Part shown: positions 1 through 13,411 of the stretch, piece after piece
Layout of the letters: each line of letters begins with the position of its first letter
Numbering within the stretch: position 1 is the stretch's first letter
DNA from: Erigeron canadensis
Lineage: Eukaryota > Streptophyta > Magnoliopsida > Asterales > Asteraceae
NCBI RefSeq assembly: GCF_010389155.1
Contig: NC_057766.1
Span: forward strand, 35,969,516 to 36,033,515
Direction of reading: 5' to 3'
Length of the DNA stretch: 64,000 bases
Translations under genes and position numbers: made by a program
Notes under the pieces: model-generated
What the model was told of the DNA's origin: nothing
Seen by the model: the letters and a program-made list of their open reading frames with translations, nothing else
Database searches by the model: none

Positions 1-1582
1 AACAACAACAGCCACAACAAAACATGAACTCGGGCCTAACACGATACAGATCAGCACCGAGTTCATATTTCTCGTATTTGTATGAAGACGAGGATATTAA
101 TCCGTTCTTAAGCCCCAGGGCTTCTAGCCCTGAGACAGAACGCATTTTATCTAGATTCATGTCTAATGGTGATCAATATCGAGGTAACGAATTTCAAGAT
201 ATAAATTCTATGAAACAGGAACAAGTAACATTTTCACCACCACCACAACAACAACATATGATGTATCAAAACCATGTTCCATCTCATCAACAAGTTGTTC
301 ATAATAATAATAATAATAATAGTAATTTGGGTGTTTCTAGCTCTAGCTCTAGCTCGGGCATGGTTGATCCGGTAATGTTAATGGATCCACCAACTAATCT
401 TATTCGTCAAAGTAGTTCGCCAGCTGAATTTTTCGAAAACATTAATATGGATAATGGTACTTTATAATTTTTGTATACATGATATGAATTTTATTTTTGT
501 ATTTTTTTTGCAATTAGTGTACGTATTGAATGTTACTGTTTTATAGGGTATTCAGGTATGAGACCTATGGATAAGTTTTCGACTTCAAACAGGTCGAAAA
601 GTAGGATGGGTTACGAATCGGGTTCACATTCATCTTCTAGAGTAGTATTGTCTCGTATACCTGAAAACGAGGGGAAAAACGTGGCCCATAACAATAATGG
701 TGGTTATCCCAGCTTCCCTGTTGCTTCTTGGGACGAATCAACAATGTTAACCGAACGATTTCTAAAAGAATTCGGCAAAAGTGACCGAATAAGTTCATCT
801 GAAGATCAGGTTAAATATTGGAGATGTTTTGATATTATTGATATAAGTTGTTTAGGTTGTAATTAATTTGAGCCTGAGTCTGATTGTTGATTATCTTGAT
901 GATTAGAATGATGAAGGGAGAATTCAATCTCCAAATGGTTTGTTTCATCAGCTTAGTTTGCCAACGAGTTCGACTGAGATGTCTGCAATGGAAAAGCTAT
1001 TGCAGTTTCAAGATAATGTGCCATTAAGAAGCAGGGCTAAAAGGGGTTGTGCTACTCATCCAAGAAGCATTGCCGAACGGGTTAATATCACTCATTAATC
1101 ACTTAAGTTCTCGTCTAAAAATTATGTCCTTGTACATTATGACAAAAAAGATAAAAATTGTTGTTTTTCTTTTTGTTCATATTCATCGTATAGGTAAGGC
1201 GGACACGGATTAGTGAAAGAATGAGGAGGCTGCAAGATCTTGTCCCCAATATGGATAAGGTAAGATTATTAGTTCTTTCAACCTCTCGTATTAGTATATA
1301 TGATGCCAATTAAGTTGTAAGATTAAGGCCTTAGGTTTTGATATTTGCAGCAAACAAACACAGCAGACATGTTGGATTTGGCTGTGGATTATATCAAAGA
1401 ACTTCAGAAACAAGTTGAGGTATTCCCCAATTATGAGAAACAAGTCACTAATGTATGATATATGGTGTATATATAGTCCTGTATTATATCACTTATATAG
1501 TCTTTTTTTTTTTTCTGTAACATTTCAGATACTTTCAGATTGTCATGCTAGGTGTACATGTCCACATAAACAGGAACTATAA
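1..1582 (+). CDS. bHLH transcription factor, bHLH122/FBH type (5' end outside window)
   Basis: Six exons join in frame: <3-456, 547-809, 907-1080, 1194-1259, 1351-1419 and 1529-1582, all GT-AG. The N-terminal part carries the family signature NSGLTRYRSAPSSYF followed by SPETERILSRF. Exons 3-5 encode GCATHPRSIAER, then VRRTRISERMRRLQDLVPNM and QTNTADMLDLAVDYIKEL, which form the basic region (His/Glu/Arg pattern typical of E-box binding) and helix-loop-helix. The protein ends shortly after with a Cys-rich tail (CHARCTCPHKQEL). The frame stays open to base 3 with a Gln-rich stretch before the Met at 24. Relatives have residues upstream of NSGL, so that Met is probably internal and the true start lies left of the window. 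Members of this subgroup are nuclear regulators, some of which activate CONSTANS (FBH) or act in stress responses. Family assignment is firm; the exact orthologue is not. Confidence 0.93.
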
Positions 1583-3800
1583 CACGAGTAATTATAGGTA
1601 TGTTTCGCTTCTGTACATGATATATAATGGAAGTAGCCCGAGAAGAAGAAGGAATTTGTTTAGTAATGAGTTAGGGGAATAAGAAATTTACATTTGTTAT
1701 GTAACATTCAGCCAATTGTATAGTCATTCTAAAGTACCAGTAGCCAAGGTTGTTTATAAGAATAAGATCAGAATGCAACATCATTATTAGACCACCATAT
1801 ATGTAAATGATCATAAGTTATGTATGGATCATGATCCATCTTGTGCTGCTTGTATCTACATTACTACATATTACTATCTATTAAGGGGGAATTGAAAAAC
1901 AAAGACAGAGATCCTTCCTTCATTGTCTTTTCAAAAAATTGTTTGGGACGACACAATTATGTATAATTATATCGTTGTTTATGCTTTACGAAACAGAATG
2001 ACCCATATCGTGAATAGTAGATGATGTTCATGGTATGATGATCTTTTGTGGTGAAAAGTTTATTGATGTTGGATCTTGAAAGTGCATAAAGATAATGATA
2101 TGAAGATGACATCCATGGTTCATAGTATTCAATATTTTCCGGGTATGGTTTATTTTCTATTTTTAGAAAGATGCACTGTGATTGTGGGTTAGTTTAGTCA
2201 TGTAATGCAACTAGTAATGTCGATTTGTCGTGTCGTGGGAAAGGTAGGTTCCCTTCCCTGTTCTTGAAGGAAAGGAGACAGGGATGGGGATAGCCATGGG
2301 CCGTGACTTCCACTTCAATTCCATTGGATTGCACTCAGCTATCAATGGGTGGTCTCACATCATTATCATATGGTGGATAGCCCTTTATGTTGTTTTTTTT
2401 GAGTCACAAGTTTTCCTTGGCTATAAGCCATGAATTCGTGGTGCTTTTGTAGACGAGTGAAAGCATGGTACCCAATATAATGTTGTCTTAGAAATGTGAA
2501 GTTGAAAAGGGATTTAAGCAGATGAGCACTTTATGCTTTCTTTTGAAGGATGGTAAAATATTAATTTACTATTCACGTTCATACTTGCTTCAATGGTAAA
2601 AAAAATTGATTTATTATTCAAGCAACATATTCTTGAAAATCTTTGTATTTTTATTTTTGTTTGCTTAATGGTAAAATTTAAGAATGGTAGAGTGTATCTT
2701 TATGTGGGAAGTTTTTAAGGAACCTTCGAGTTGTATATTTGCTTACAACGGTAAAACATTGATTTACGATTCAAGCAATATCAAGAAATTTGTTTGCTAC
2801 TCATTGAAAATATTATTCATCTTGTGATTAATTACCGAAATGTAAAATCACCATATTTTAAGAATTTTGTGCTTGTTAAAAGAACGCAAGTGTTCACGAT
2901 TCAAAGAAGAAAGAAAAAAATCGACGTGAATTAGCCATACTTCCTTTCCTAAAAGCTATTTACAATGTATTCTCGAGTTTTTTTTTAAATGATAGGAAAA
3001 GAAAAGATTGGATAAGGAAGAAAAGAAAAAAATTTATATATCAAAAAGGCATTCTCGAGTTACATGAAAAACTAAAGAAAACACAAAATTAATAGTGTTC
3101 TTGAGATAGAAAGAAAATAAAAGAAGGAGAAAAAAAGTTATAATTTTACAATTATGTCCTTTTTCCTATAAAGTTGTTATTAATTAATAGGGGTAAATTA
3201 GTAATTATACACGTAACTTAAAAGTTTTCCATCCAAATCCTCCCAAAAATGGGAGGAAAGTTTTTACTTCAAAAACATCCATGTTTTTTTTTCTTCCCCT
3301 TTTCTTTCTTTTAAAAAGAAAACTCAAGAATGCAAAATAGAAAAGTTTTCCAATCCTTTTTTTTCCTATCCTTTAAAAAAAAACTCGATAATGCACTCTT
3401 ATAGTTGTGGGTATATAGCTACGGTGTAATCGAGTCAAATCTATTTGCAAGTTATCTAATTTGTAAAAGAACAAAGTTTAGGTAAAGCATGCAATATCAT
3501 CTTACATAAAACAAGTGTATTTTAAGAGGAGATTATGTAAAATTCAAGAAATGTTACGTATGTTTATCATATTTAAAGGTTTAATTTGTAATTTTTTAAT
3601 ATATTAGATAAAGTTATGAATCATTTTCCCTTTATAAAATACTTGAATTTAACTAAGATTTAATTAAGTCAAGTACGATTTCAAACTATTCAACTAAATT
3701 TTCATATCTATCGAGTTTAACCATGGTGTTCAAATGTGTAGCTGACCTTCGGGCTTTGGACTTGAATATAAACATTACAATAAATTAAGATTAAATTATA
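1583..3800. other. Intergenic, 3' flank of bHLH gene
   Basis: AT-rich DNA with no supported gene. The first few hundred bases probably hold the 3' UTR of the bHLH gene. From about 2950 to 3400 there are A/T-rich homopurine and homopyrimidine runs. I see no recognisable element. Confidence 0.5.
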
Positions 3801-4113
3801 TCTATACTTCCTTATAAAACAAACCATCTTTTTTTCATTTTTTTAACTTTAAGCCTTTGAAATACCTAAATTACTCCTCTCATTTATTCACTAATTTAAA
3901 TATCTATATCTAATATACTTATTATTACCCTTAATGAAATTACCTACAACTTATATCCCTCCAACTCTTAAAATAATTACATTACACCCTCATTAAATCA
4001 ATTATTTTTACATTAATAAGTACATTACTACCCCATTGTTGTTACCGCCACTGACGCCATCCATTGTTGTTGCCAGTACTCGCCGCCGTCGCATTGCGCG
4101 AGTACCATTCTAG
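3801..4113 (+). mobile_element. Short Helitron-like element
   Basis: The left end reads TCTATACTTCCTTATAAAAC directly after an A. The right end reads GCATTGCGCGAGTACCATTCTAG directly before a T. A 5' TC, a 3' CTRR (here CTAG), a short GC-rich hairpin-like stretch just inside the 3' end and insertion between A and T are the hallmarks of non-autonomous Helitrons. At 313 bp it has no coding capacity. The same 3' GC-rich block recurs elsewhere in this window. Confidence 0.6.
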
Positions 4114-4125
4114 TTAAAAAACAAA

Positions 4126-4924
4126 TCTATACTCCATTATAAAACAAACTAGCTCTCCCCTCCTTTTTATACCCTTCATTTTCAACGCATTCTCAACTCA
4201 CACACTAAATTTACCCAAAATATCCCTAAAATATTTTTCAACCATATTTATTCAAACTATCTCTCTTTTTTATTTATTAATTTAAATATTTTCACCTTAT
4301 ATTTATATAATAATCTTAATAGACTTGTTTACAAAGATACATTCATACATATATTAACCATAAAATAATTACACTACCATTTACATCATTTAGTTTTAGA
4401 TTAATAAGTACATCGTTACTACTACCGCCACTACCACTATCCGTTGCCGCCATCGTCGTTGCATTGTGCGGGTTACCCATACGATAAGATGTCAATGATG
4501 TGATAGTTATTTAAAACAATATTGGGTAATTATTGTAAGTTGTAACCATGTTAACAATGACGAAATAACATTCGTTGCCGGTACTCGCCGCCGCCGCATT
4601 GCGTTTTTTTCTTTATTCATTAATTTAAATATTTTCACCTTATATCTATATAACAATCTTAATAAACTTATTTATAAAGATATATATATATATATATATA
4701 TATTAACCATTAAATAATTACACTACCATTTATATCATTTACTTTTAGATTAATAACTATATCGTTACTACTACCGCCACCACCATTATCCGTTGTCGCC
4801 ATCGTCGTTGCATTGTGCGGGTACCCATACGATAAGATGTCAATGATGTGATAGTTATTTAAAATCAATATTGGGTAATTATTGTAAGTTGTAACCATGT
4901 TAACAATGACGAAATAACATTCGA
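4126..4924 (+). repeat. Second Helitron-like 5' end followed by a ~345 bp tandem duplication
   Basis: At 4126 a second 5' terminus (TCTATACTCCATTATAAAAC) follows an A. Downstream a unit at roughly 4265-4572 recurs at 4605-4922. Aligned landmarks lie 343-349 bp apart; for example GCATTGTGCG is at 4461 and again at 4810. Both units end in the same run, ACAATGACGAAATAACATTCG. The units differ by scattered substitutions and an AT dinucleotide run (about 4681-4702) in the second. A copy of the GC-rich 3'-end block (4573-4602) lies between them, suggesting nested or rearranged elements. Confidence 0.6.
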
Positions 4925-6298
4925 TACACACAAAATTGAATGACATATCATCTTTTGTTATAAACTTGTTTAATTGAAAGACTTGCGGGCAACGAGTCAA
5001 GACAAAAACACAAAAGTTTTTTTTTTTTTTTTTGTATAACTGTTTAAAACCTTATTTATTTTACCTATAGATATCTGGCCCGAAACATTTAAAATTCTAC
5101 TAACTATTGTTACAAACATTTATATATTTTTTTTCAAATAAATTCTTCAATCACAATCAGATCTACAATGACGAAAAAAAACCCTTCAAAAAGAGATGCA
5201 AAGCTAAGATAATTGAAAGGGAAAAAAAAAATTATGAAAAGTTGAAAATACAAATGTTCAACTAGAAAATTCTAAAAAACTAAAAGCAAAAAAAGTTAAT
5301 CAACCAGAATTTCTTTACAAAAATAAGTATCATAAATTGTAAATCACTCAAGTCTAAAAGTTGTAAGAAAAAGAAAAATAATGAGAAATGCTAATCTGTT
5401 AATTGACATACTTTATCATGATACATTGAATTGTTAGAACATGGCCAATTTGATGAATTACAAATCGAGAGGATTTTTACCTAATGATTTATGTAATCGT
5501 TAATTTTTTGTGTTTAAGTTTTGTAATGCGTTACATATATAGAAACTAGCTTGTTTTATCACATGGAGCGAATTATTCATAGTATCAGAAATATGAAAAA
5601 GGGCGTAAGAAAGTAGAATACTGACAATCAAAATTATATTTAGAGGGCGGTCTTTTATATTTACAACATTTTATTGCATTTTATCCGTAACTTTAAAGAT
5701 GGTAAATAACTAAATACTAACTAACAAGCTCCGAATAATGTTTAGAAGCTTAATTATTAAACTTATTATTAATGTAAATGTTGAAAGTTTAGCTAATGGA
5801 GTTGGTGGTCATTGGTAAAGTCTTTGATCTTGGGAGGTTCACCTGAGTTTGAGTCTCACTTCCCATATTTGTAAGGATGAATTATTAGGATTGTTCAAAA
5901 GTTTTGAGTTTCATCTCAGACATACTTGCAATTTAGAAGTATGATTAAACTAATATCATTAAAAAAAATTGATAATTTAAAATTAAATTAAAAAGAGATA
6001 CTAAAATGGATATAAAGAAACAACGGAATTATAAAAAAAATGCAATATTGATATGACATGAAATTTTCTTATAAAATTTTCTTTAGCTAAACATAATAAC
6101 CATTAACTACTCCTATTTATTAACACTATAAACTTTATATATCAACCATGATGACACTTTTTATGATTAGCAAAAATTTATATCATTTTCTTATTTTTTT
6201 TTTCATTCAAAAGCATCGCGAATTATTAATTAAAGACATGTTAAAATAAAATAAAAAACAATTACAGACATGTTAAAATTGGAAAAGTTAGATAAACA
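4925..6298. other. Intergenic with a decayed SINE-like stretch
   Basis: No supported gene. At about 5790-5890 there is a tRNA-like pattern: TGGTCATTGGTAAAG resembles a polymerase III A box, and about 35 bases later GAGTTTGAGTCTC looks like a B box (GGTTCGANTCC) after CpG decay. This suggests an old tRNA-derived SINE on the + strand, but the call is weak. The remainder is AT-rich with poly-A and poly-T runs. Confidence 0.4.
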
Positions 6299-6996
<698 letters not shown>

Positions 6997-8511
6997 ATCT
7001 GTTTCTATATGTTTTTGGTTTCCGTTCAATGAACTAATTGTATGGCAATCGTATCCTTTAAATTAGTTAATTAGATTTGTATTTTAATGTTGCTCATATG
7101 AATCTCATTGAAAGCTTTGTTATATTTACAACTTTTTGTGTTTGGATTGCGTGATTATAATTTTTAGGGCTAATTGGTTTATAAATAGTTTGGTTTTTAT
7201 TTCTAATTCCAATATGACGCCCTCCAAGTGTTTGATTTAATGTCTATAAGAGATGGTTATTGAGATTTCACAGATTCTAAAAGTTTGATGTTATCACCTG
7301 CTTATTTTAGTTACATTACATAACATATTTTCATCCATTAGAATTATACTAATTGAAGGTGTGTAGTAGTGACACAAAAAAATGAATAAAAAGATCATTT
7401 TTCTTTCTTTGATTCAAGTATAAAAGACTTTTGTTAGTTTTGTATTATGACTTGCATTGTATTAGCTGCACTATATGATCAGCATCCATTTAAATCTCCA
7501 GAGTTCATGTACCTCCCCAGTAACTTACTGTCCGTGTCTTCAGGTAGTGAACAATGTCTTATACTTTGTAATCTTTGGTCTCTCAGTCGAAAAGATGCTC
7601 TGAAACAAAACACAAAGCTTTTGGAAACGAAGGGTGCTTTTAAACCCATTTGTAAAATAATTGGTAAAATAAGTATAACTGATCAATCATGTGGCGGTGT
7701 GGAAAGGCGTATGTACATCTAATTCGAGCATTTTCTACTACTAGTATGGGTAAGCATAAGCCTCGATTCGATCAATAATGGGATTCTTGGCTAGAGAAAG
7801 GTTCTGTGACATGGAGGCCCAACTCGGTCGGTCGGCTGGCCTGGCTTTTGGAAACCTGGGCTATGTTCATATGCTGCCAATTAAACCAAAGACCAGGTTT
7901 GAGGAACCCACCCATGAAAAGAGTACACCTTGCTGGGGTGAGTGGTGACACCGCAAAGACCAGGATTTGGAAACCCAGCCTTGAGGCTTTTTTCTTACGT
8001 ATACTGCGGTTGTAGTAGAAATTAGTCAGTCACTAGACCAAAGGCCAGGTTTGGCAAAGTAAGTTTTTTGCTTGCTAGTCATGGACCGGCTTTCACAAGG
8101 TCATGTATACTGATTCTACATATAATGTTATTGACGTACTAGTTCTACAAACGTGTTTGAAATAAACACTTGTTTTACAAAAAGTTTAAGAAAACATCAA
8201 ACTGAGCTCAAATTGAACTAAATCAGAATAAACAATATAACAAGTTAAAGTCTTAAAGCCTGACCTCGTATTATTTAGTAGTCATCTGGATTTTGAAGAA
8301 ATAGTGGTGTCTTGTTGGTTCTTATTTCAATGTTTCTTGTGATTTAGATGATTTGATCAACCTTCGTATCGACTTGATAAAATTATAATGAAACAGATGA
8401 GCTAATAGACCTGCAATGCGCGATTACATAGTTTTTTAACTCAAAGAACCCAAAAAGTGAGTGCTATACTGCTATGTAATGCGTTGAGTGCTTAAACGTT
8501 AAGGATATATG
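6997..8511. other. Intergenic between the H3 copies, left part
   Basis: No supported gene. The first part is the H3 3' UTR. The region 7800-8060 contains three imperfect copies of a short motif, AAAGACCAGGTTTG, AAAGACCAGGATTTGG and AAAGGCCAGGTTTGG, spaced roughly 60-90 bases apart. Open frames of 60-90 codons occur here but show no recognisable domain. Confidence 0.5.
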
Positions 8512-9716
8512 ATGCAAAATCTATGGCTTTATTGATTTAATGTACTAACCCAGATACAAATGGATATATTTTGTCCTTTAACATGTTTGTTATCTAAAAG
8601 AATAATTATGGCTGATACTACTGTGTTAAGTCATACAGTATATACTATGGGTTTGATAGCGCACTCGTCTTAAATACTTTTCATCATATAGTTTGGAAGC
8701 CAAGTGAATCATCATATAAGATTGGAAGCCAAATTATGATATCAATTTCATCACCGAGCTTAGTAAGCTTATATAGTTGCTCATAATTAAGAATGGCAAA
8801 ATGGGTGGGGCGGGTAAAAGTGTAAAACAATCACTTTTTTAACATTTTGGGCATGTATGTTCATGGTTTTATACTTTGTCAGATCACAATTTGGATTAAG
8901 ACCCTCTGATTTAGTTTGAATCGTGTGCCCCGTGGTTGTTCAAGGCTTGAAGCATATAAATATGACATACCCGGATCAATTAAGCTCTTAAGATCGAAAG
9001 AGTAGATGTTTAAGTATACAAAATGCAAAATCTGTGGCTTTATTGGTATAAAGTACTTCTGCAGATACAAATGGATATATTTTGTCGTTTAACATGTTTG
9101 CTATGTAACAGAATTATTGTGGCAAATACCACTGTATATTCTATGGTTTTAATAGCTCACGTGTCTTAAACATTTTTCATCCTGTAGTTTGGAAATTGGA
9201 AGCCAAGTTAATAATCATATTAGAATGGAATCCAAGTTAAGATGTCAATTTCATCACCGAGCTTGGTAAGCTTATATAGTTGCTCATAATTAAGAATGGC
9301 AAAATGGGTGGGGCGGGTAAAAGATCAAGGCAGACACTTTTCTAACATTTTGTGCATTACGTTCATGGATTTATATTAATAAAAGTAATATTCTCATCAT
9401 ACACTTTTTCTGTATATATGTTTAGTTTTGACAAGAGATGGAGATATATCTTTCTGCACATATTAGCCAGGTTGCAAAAGACGATTTTGGACTTAAACTA
9501 GAGGTTTTTTCTAAAGTCTCCAATATCCATTCAAATATCGATTAACTTCTAATGTTTATGACTTTATGAGTAGCTCTTGTCCGATTACAATTTAGATTAG
9601 TACTCTTTGTTTTAGTTTGAATCACGTGCCCCATGGTTGTTCAAGGCTACAAGCATATAAATATGACATACACGGATCAAAATCTCTTAAGACCAGAAGA
9701 GTAGAATGTTTACATT
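8512..9716. repeat. Tandem duplication, unit about 500-690 bp
   Basis: Unit 1 (about 8512-9013) and unit 2 (about 9021-9716) share long diverged blocks. Both begin ATGCAAAATCT.TGGCTTTATTG, pass through AACATGTTTG, GTAAGCTTATATAGTTGCTC and AATGGGTGGGGCGGGTAAAAG, and end with GTGCCCC.TGGTTGTTCAAGGC followed by AAGCATATAAATATGACATA. Unit 2 is longer because it carries about 200 bases of extra sequence near 9365-9570. No coding capacity is seen. Confidence 0.75.
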
Positions 9717-11100
9717 AACTTGAATGATAATTATTTAGACATTTCAATAGAAACTTTGTGTATGTGCTGTGTTGTTACAAGTTTGGGAAAGCTAATGTAC
9801 AACTGCCTTCTATATAAAGTTGTAGTTATCCTTCATACCACTAAAATTGCAAGTCAGATTTTTTTTAGCTGATTGGTTTGCCCATGTGACAGGTTTACTC
9901 GTTTGACCCATTTGATTATTCTAATATGTGGTTATGTTGCAAACTTGCAATGAAAAAAATATTTGGAAAGAAACAAAGAAAGTACTTATAGTTAGTTAAC
10001 TAATATAAATTTACTCCAGAATGTATTGCACGGAAAATATAATACTCGTATTAGAGAATGACAAAGGTTCAAGGTTATAGTATCAAGACATGTATAATGC
10101 AATACTCGTAGTATAATTGGTATTCTTATTTTTACATGATTTTCATTATACATTCAAATTTATGATTTATAGTTTCATCAAAATGTGAACTTGTATTATG
10201 GAGTATTAATTCATGGTGCTATTTTTTGTGCCTGATTCTATTTAGATTTGTTTTTACTTTCACATGGATCACTCACCAGTCATCACAGCCTTTTGCTGGA
10301 AGCTAGTGCTCTCAAAAACAATACCAGTACACGTCACAAGAAAAAAAAAAATAGCTGAACGAATGTTGAAATGATACCCTTTTCTTTTAAACAATAAACT
10401 TTAGAGCTTTTAACAGATGTGAATACCTCTCAATGTTTAATCCATTTTTCACTAACAAGAATTTTAATCACTTTTTTCCTCTCACCGTTTATAATTTATA
10501 CACATTCTTCCTTTCCATTCAACCCATTAACCACTTCATTGTAATCAAAAAGCATTTCCGTTGAGATGTGATTTCAAAGAAAAATTCTCGATGTTTAACC
10601 CATTTTTTATTAACATGAATTTTTAATCACTTTTTACCTATCTCACCTTTAACATCTCCTATATATATATAACATTTTAACCCATTCCATTTTGTAACTA
10701 AAAGCATTTCAGTTGAGATGTGATTTCAATTTCAAAGGTAAGCAGCATGAGTGTATGTTAGCTTTCTTATATTTTAGACCAGTTTTCCAATATTTACAAA
10801 TTGTTGTATCCAGATCTGCATACTAAAGAGGGCTACCATTCAATTATTACTTTCTCTGCCATAGTTTAACCAATTTGTGTTTGGCATCAAATTTATGGAT
10901 TCTAATCCCAAAATTTATTCATAACAATATCACATTTCAGATAAAAATCAGTTGAACTTCAATAACAGGAATTAACATATCTGAACATATCAAACTTCAT
11001 TTTACCAACCAGATCATTTGTTCACATCATACCATTAACCCTTACACAGATCTAATCACCACTAAACAAAACAAAAACATACTTAACAGACACCCTAACC
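9717..11100. other. Intergenic between the H3 copies, right part, with a ~155 bp tandem repeat
   Basis: No supported gene. A tandem duplication lies at about 10426-10577 and 10583-10728. Both units contain CAATGTTTAA or CGATGTTTAA, then CCCATT and TTTTAATCACTTTTT, and end in GTTGAGATGTGATTTCAA. The last few hundred bases before 11100 are the 3' UTR of the minus-strand H3. Confidence 0.6.
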
Positions 11101-11806
<706 letters not shown>

Positions 11807-12589
11807 TGTATATTTAACTTCTTTTTTTATTTTAATTTTAAAAGGATACGAGTAGATTTTAACTTCCCTGTGTTTTTTTAGTAGCTAACTCTTCTGGTTT
11901 AACACGTGTCATATGATGCCTCCATGCTTATAATATGGGATCGATTAACATTCTACCGAACGCATTTGATTCACTTAATGTTTTTAAAAAAAATAAAATC
12001 AAATAAATTAAAATCTGAATGAATGAAATTTGATATAATGTTTTTGATTTTTCGAAAAATCAAGTAACGAAGTAGATGAAATTCCTTCCCTCATCCCAAA
12101 GAATAGAGATTTCATCACATGATAGAATGTTTACAATCCAACGGAATGAGATTCTCTATCTCTGAACAACTGAACAACCAAACGTACTAAGGAATGAAAT
12201 CCAATTTCAATTCCATTAAATTCTGTGAACCAAACGCGATCTAAATATTCTAAACTAGTTTTTTTACCCTTATCAAACGAACAATGCTATAGTTACTAAC
12301 AAATTGCAAACAAAAGTTTTACAAACTCATGTTTCACCACTAGAATAAAAGGAGAGAGAAAAATAAAAGAGAAAAAAAATTGTTTTGATTGGTCCATCTC
12401 ATTTGACAAGTCATTTTGTAAATTATTGTTTGTAATTTGTTAGTAGCTTTAGCATTTCTCCTGTCAAATATATGAGAGATCTAAGTAAGTTTAATGTAAC
12501 CCAATTTTGTGTCTAGTTGGTCATGTACAAGGGAGTCGGTTTAGATTGCGGTTATTCCATACTTTGAGAATCGAAACAAGTGAATTTTC

Positions 12590-12845
12590 ATTTGAAAACT
12601 AATTTTTTTGTGAAAACTAAAAAACTGGTGAAAACACACCGTTATCTGAATTTAACACAATGCGTTTGTGTTTTTATTGTGTAATCAAAAAACACATTGT
12701 GTTAAATTTTAAATCACAATGTGTATTTGATAGCGCGTGAAAATAAGAAAATGTTCAAACACAATGTGACATGAACTTAATACATTGTGTTAAATTCAGA
12801 TCACAGTGTGTTTTGGCTAGTTTTCTATAAAATTTTAGTTTTTAA
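12590..12845. mobile_element. Inverted-repeat (MITE-like) element
   Basis: A perfect 18-bp inverted repeat, TCTGAATTTAACACAATG at 12645-12662 against its complement at 12783-12800, extends outward imperfectly through AAAACACAC to about 31 bp per arm. The interior is rich in CACAATGTGTT-like half-palindromes. There is no coding capacity. Target-site duplications were not resolved, so outer bounds are approximate. Confidence 0.5.
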
Positions 12846-13117
12846 ATAATCACAACCCTAAAAAAAATGTGAAACTCAAACTCTCAATACCTAAAAATGT
12901 TTATCGTGAGTTTGAAGGAATTTTCATTTCCAGATTTTCAAGTAATAAAAATTTGCAATAGGGGGTTTAAAATGTAAATCTATTTTAAGAGGAAAATATT
13001 TAATATGGGTCCGATTTTGATAATGCACGTTATTTATCATTGACGAATAATTTATAAACTAAAAAAAATCCTTCAGATAGGAAAAGGAAGAAACCGTTGA
13101 TGTCGAAGTCCCAATTA

Positions 13118-13399
13118 GGGTAATGGAGGGAACCCTAGCCTCGGTATCACAATTGGATATCCATCGACCCACCCCGTATGAGCCATATGATGCCGGTAAA
13201 ATACCTCCATCCTAATCCCCACATGATATGGGCACCCCGAAGGATCGAACCCGCATATTTAAACTTCACATATGAGTTTAGGCTTCATTGGTAACGGGTA
13301 CCTTAAAGAAATTATTTTTTGTCCCAAACGGGGATCGAACCTGAGACCTTAAGGTCACCAGGTGTTTGCCTTACCACTAGGCTAGTTCCTTGTTGGTCA
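13118..13399 (-). mobile_element. tRNA-derived SINE with 12-bp target-site duplication
   Basis: Reading the minus strand, a polymerase III A box (TAGCCTAGTGGTAAGG) lies just inside the 5' end (about 13370-13385). A perfect B box, GGTTCGATCCC, follows at 13329-13339, and a second B-box-like GGGTTCGATCC at 13242-13252. The body is flanked by identical 12-mers AAGTCCCAATTA at 13106-13117 and 13400-13411, a clear target-site duplication. The body is 282 bp with no poly-A tail. The overall plan resembles plant Au-type SINEs; the second B box could mean a dimeric or composite origin. Confidence 0.75.
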
Positions 13400-13411
13400 A
13401 AGTCCCAATTA

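Noticed and set aside
7447..8015. 91-aa and 69-aa open frames between the H3 genes
   Set aside because: No domain, no homologue I recognise, no promoter or splice context.
13220..13400. tRNA gene
   Set aside because: A and B boxes are present but there is no cloverleaf, and the segment lies within a 282-bp body flanked by a target-site duplication, so it is a SINE.
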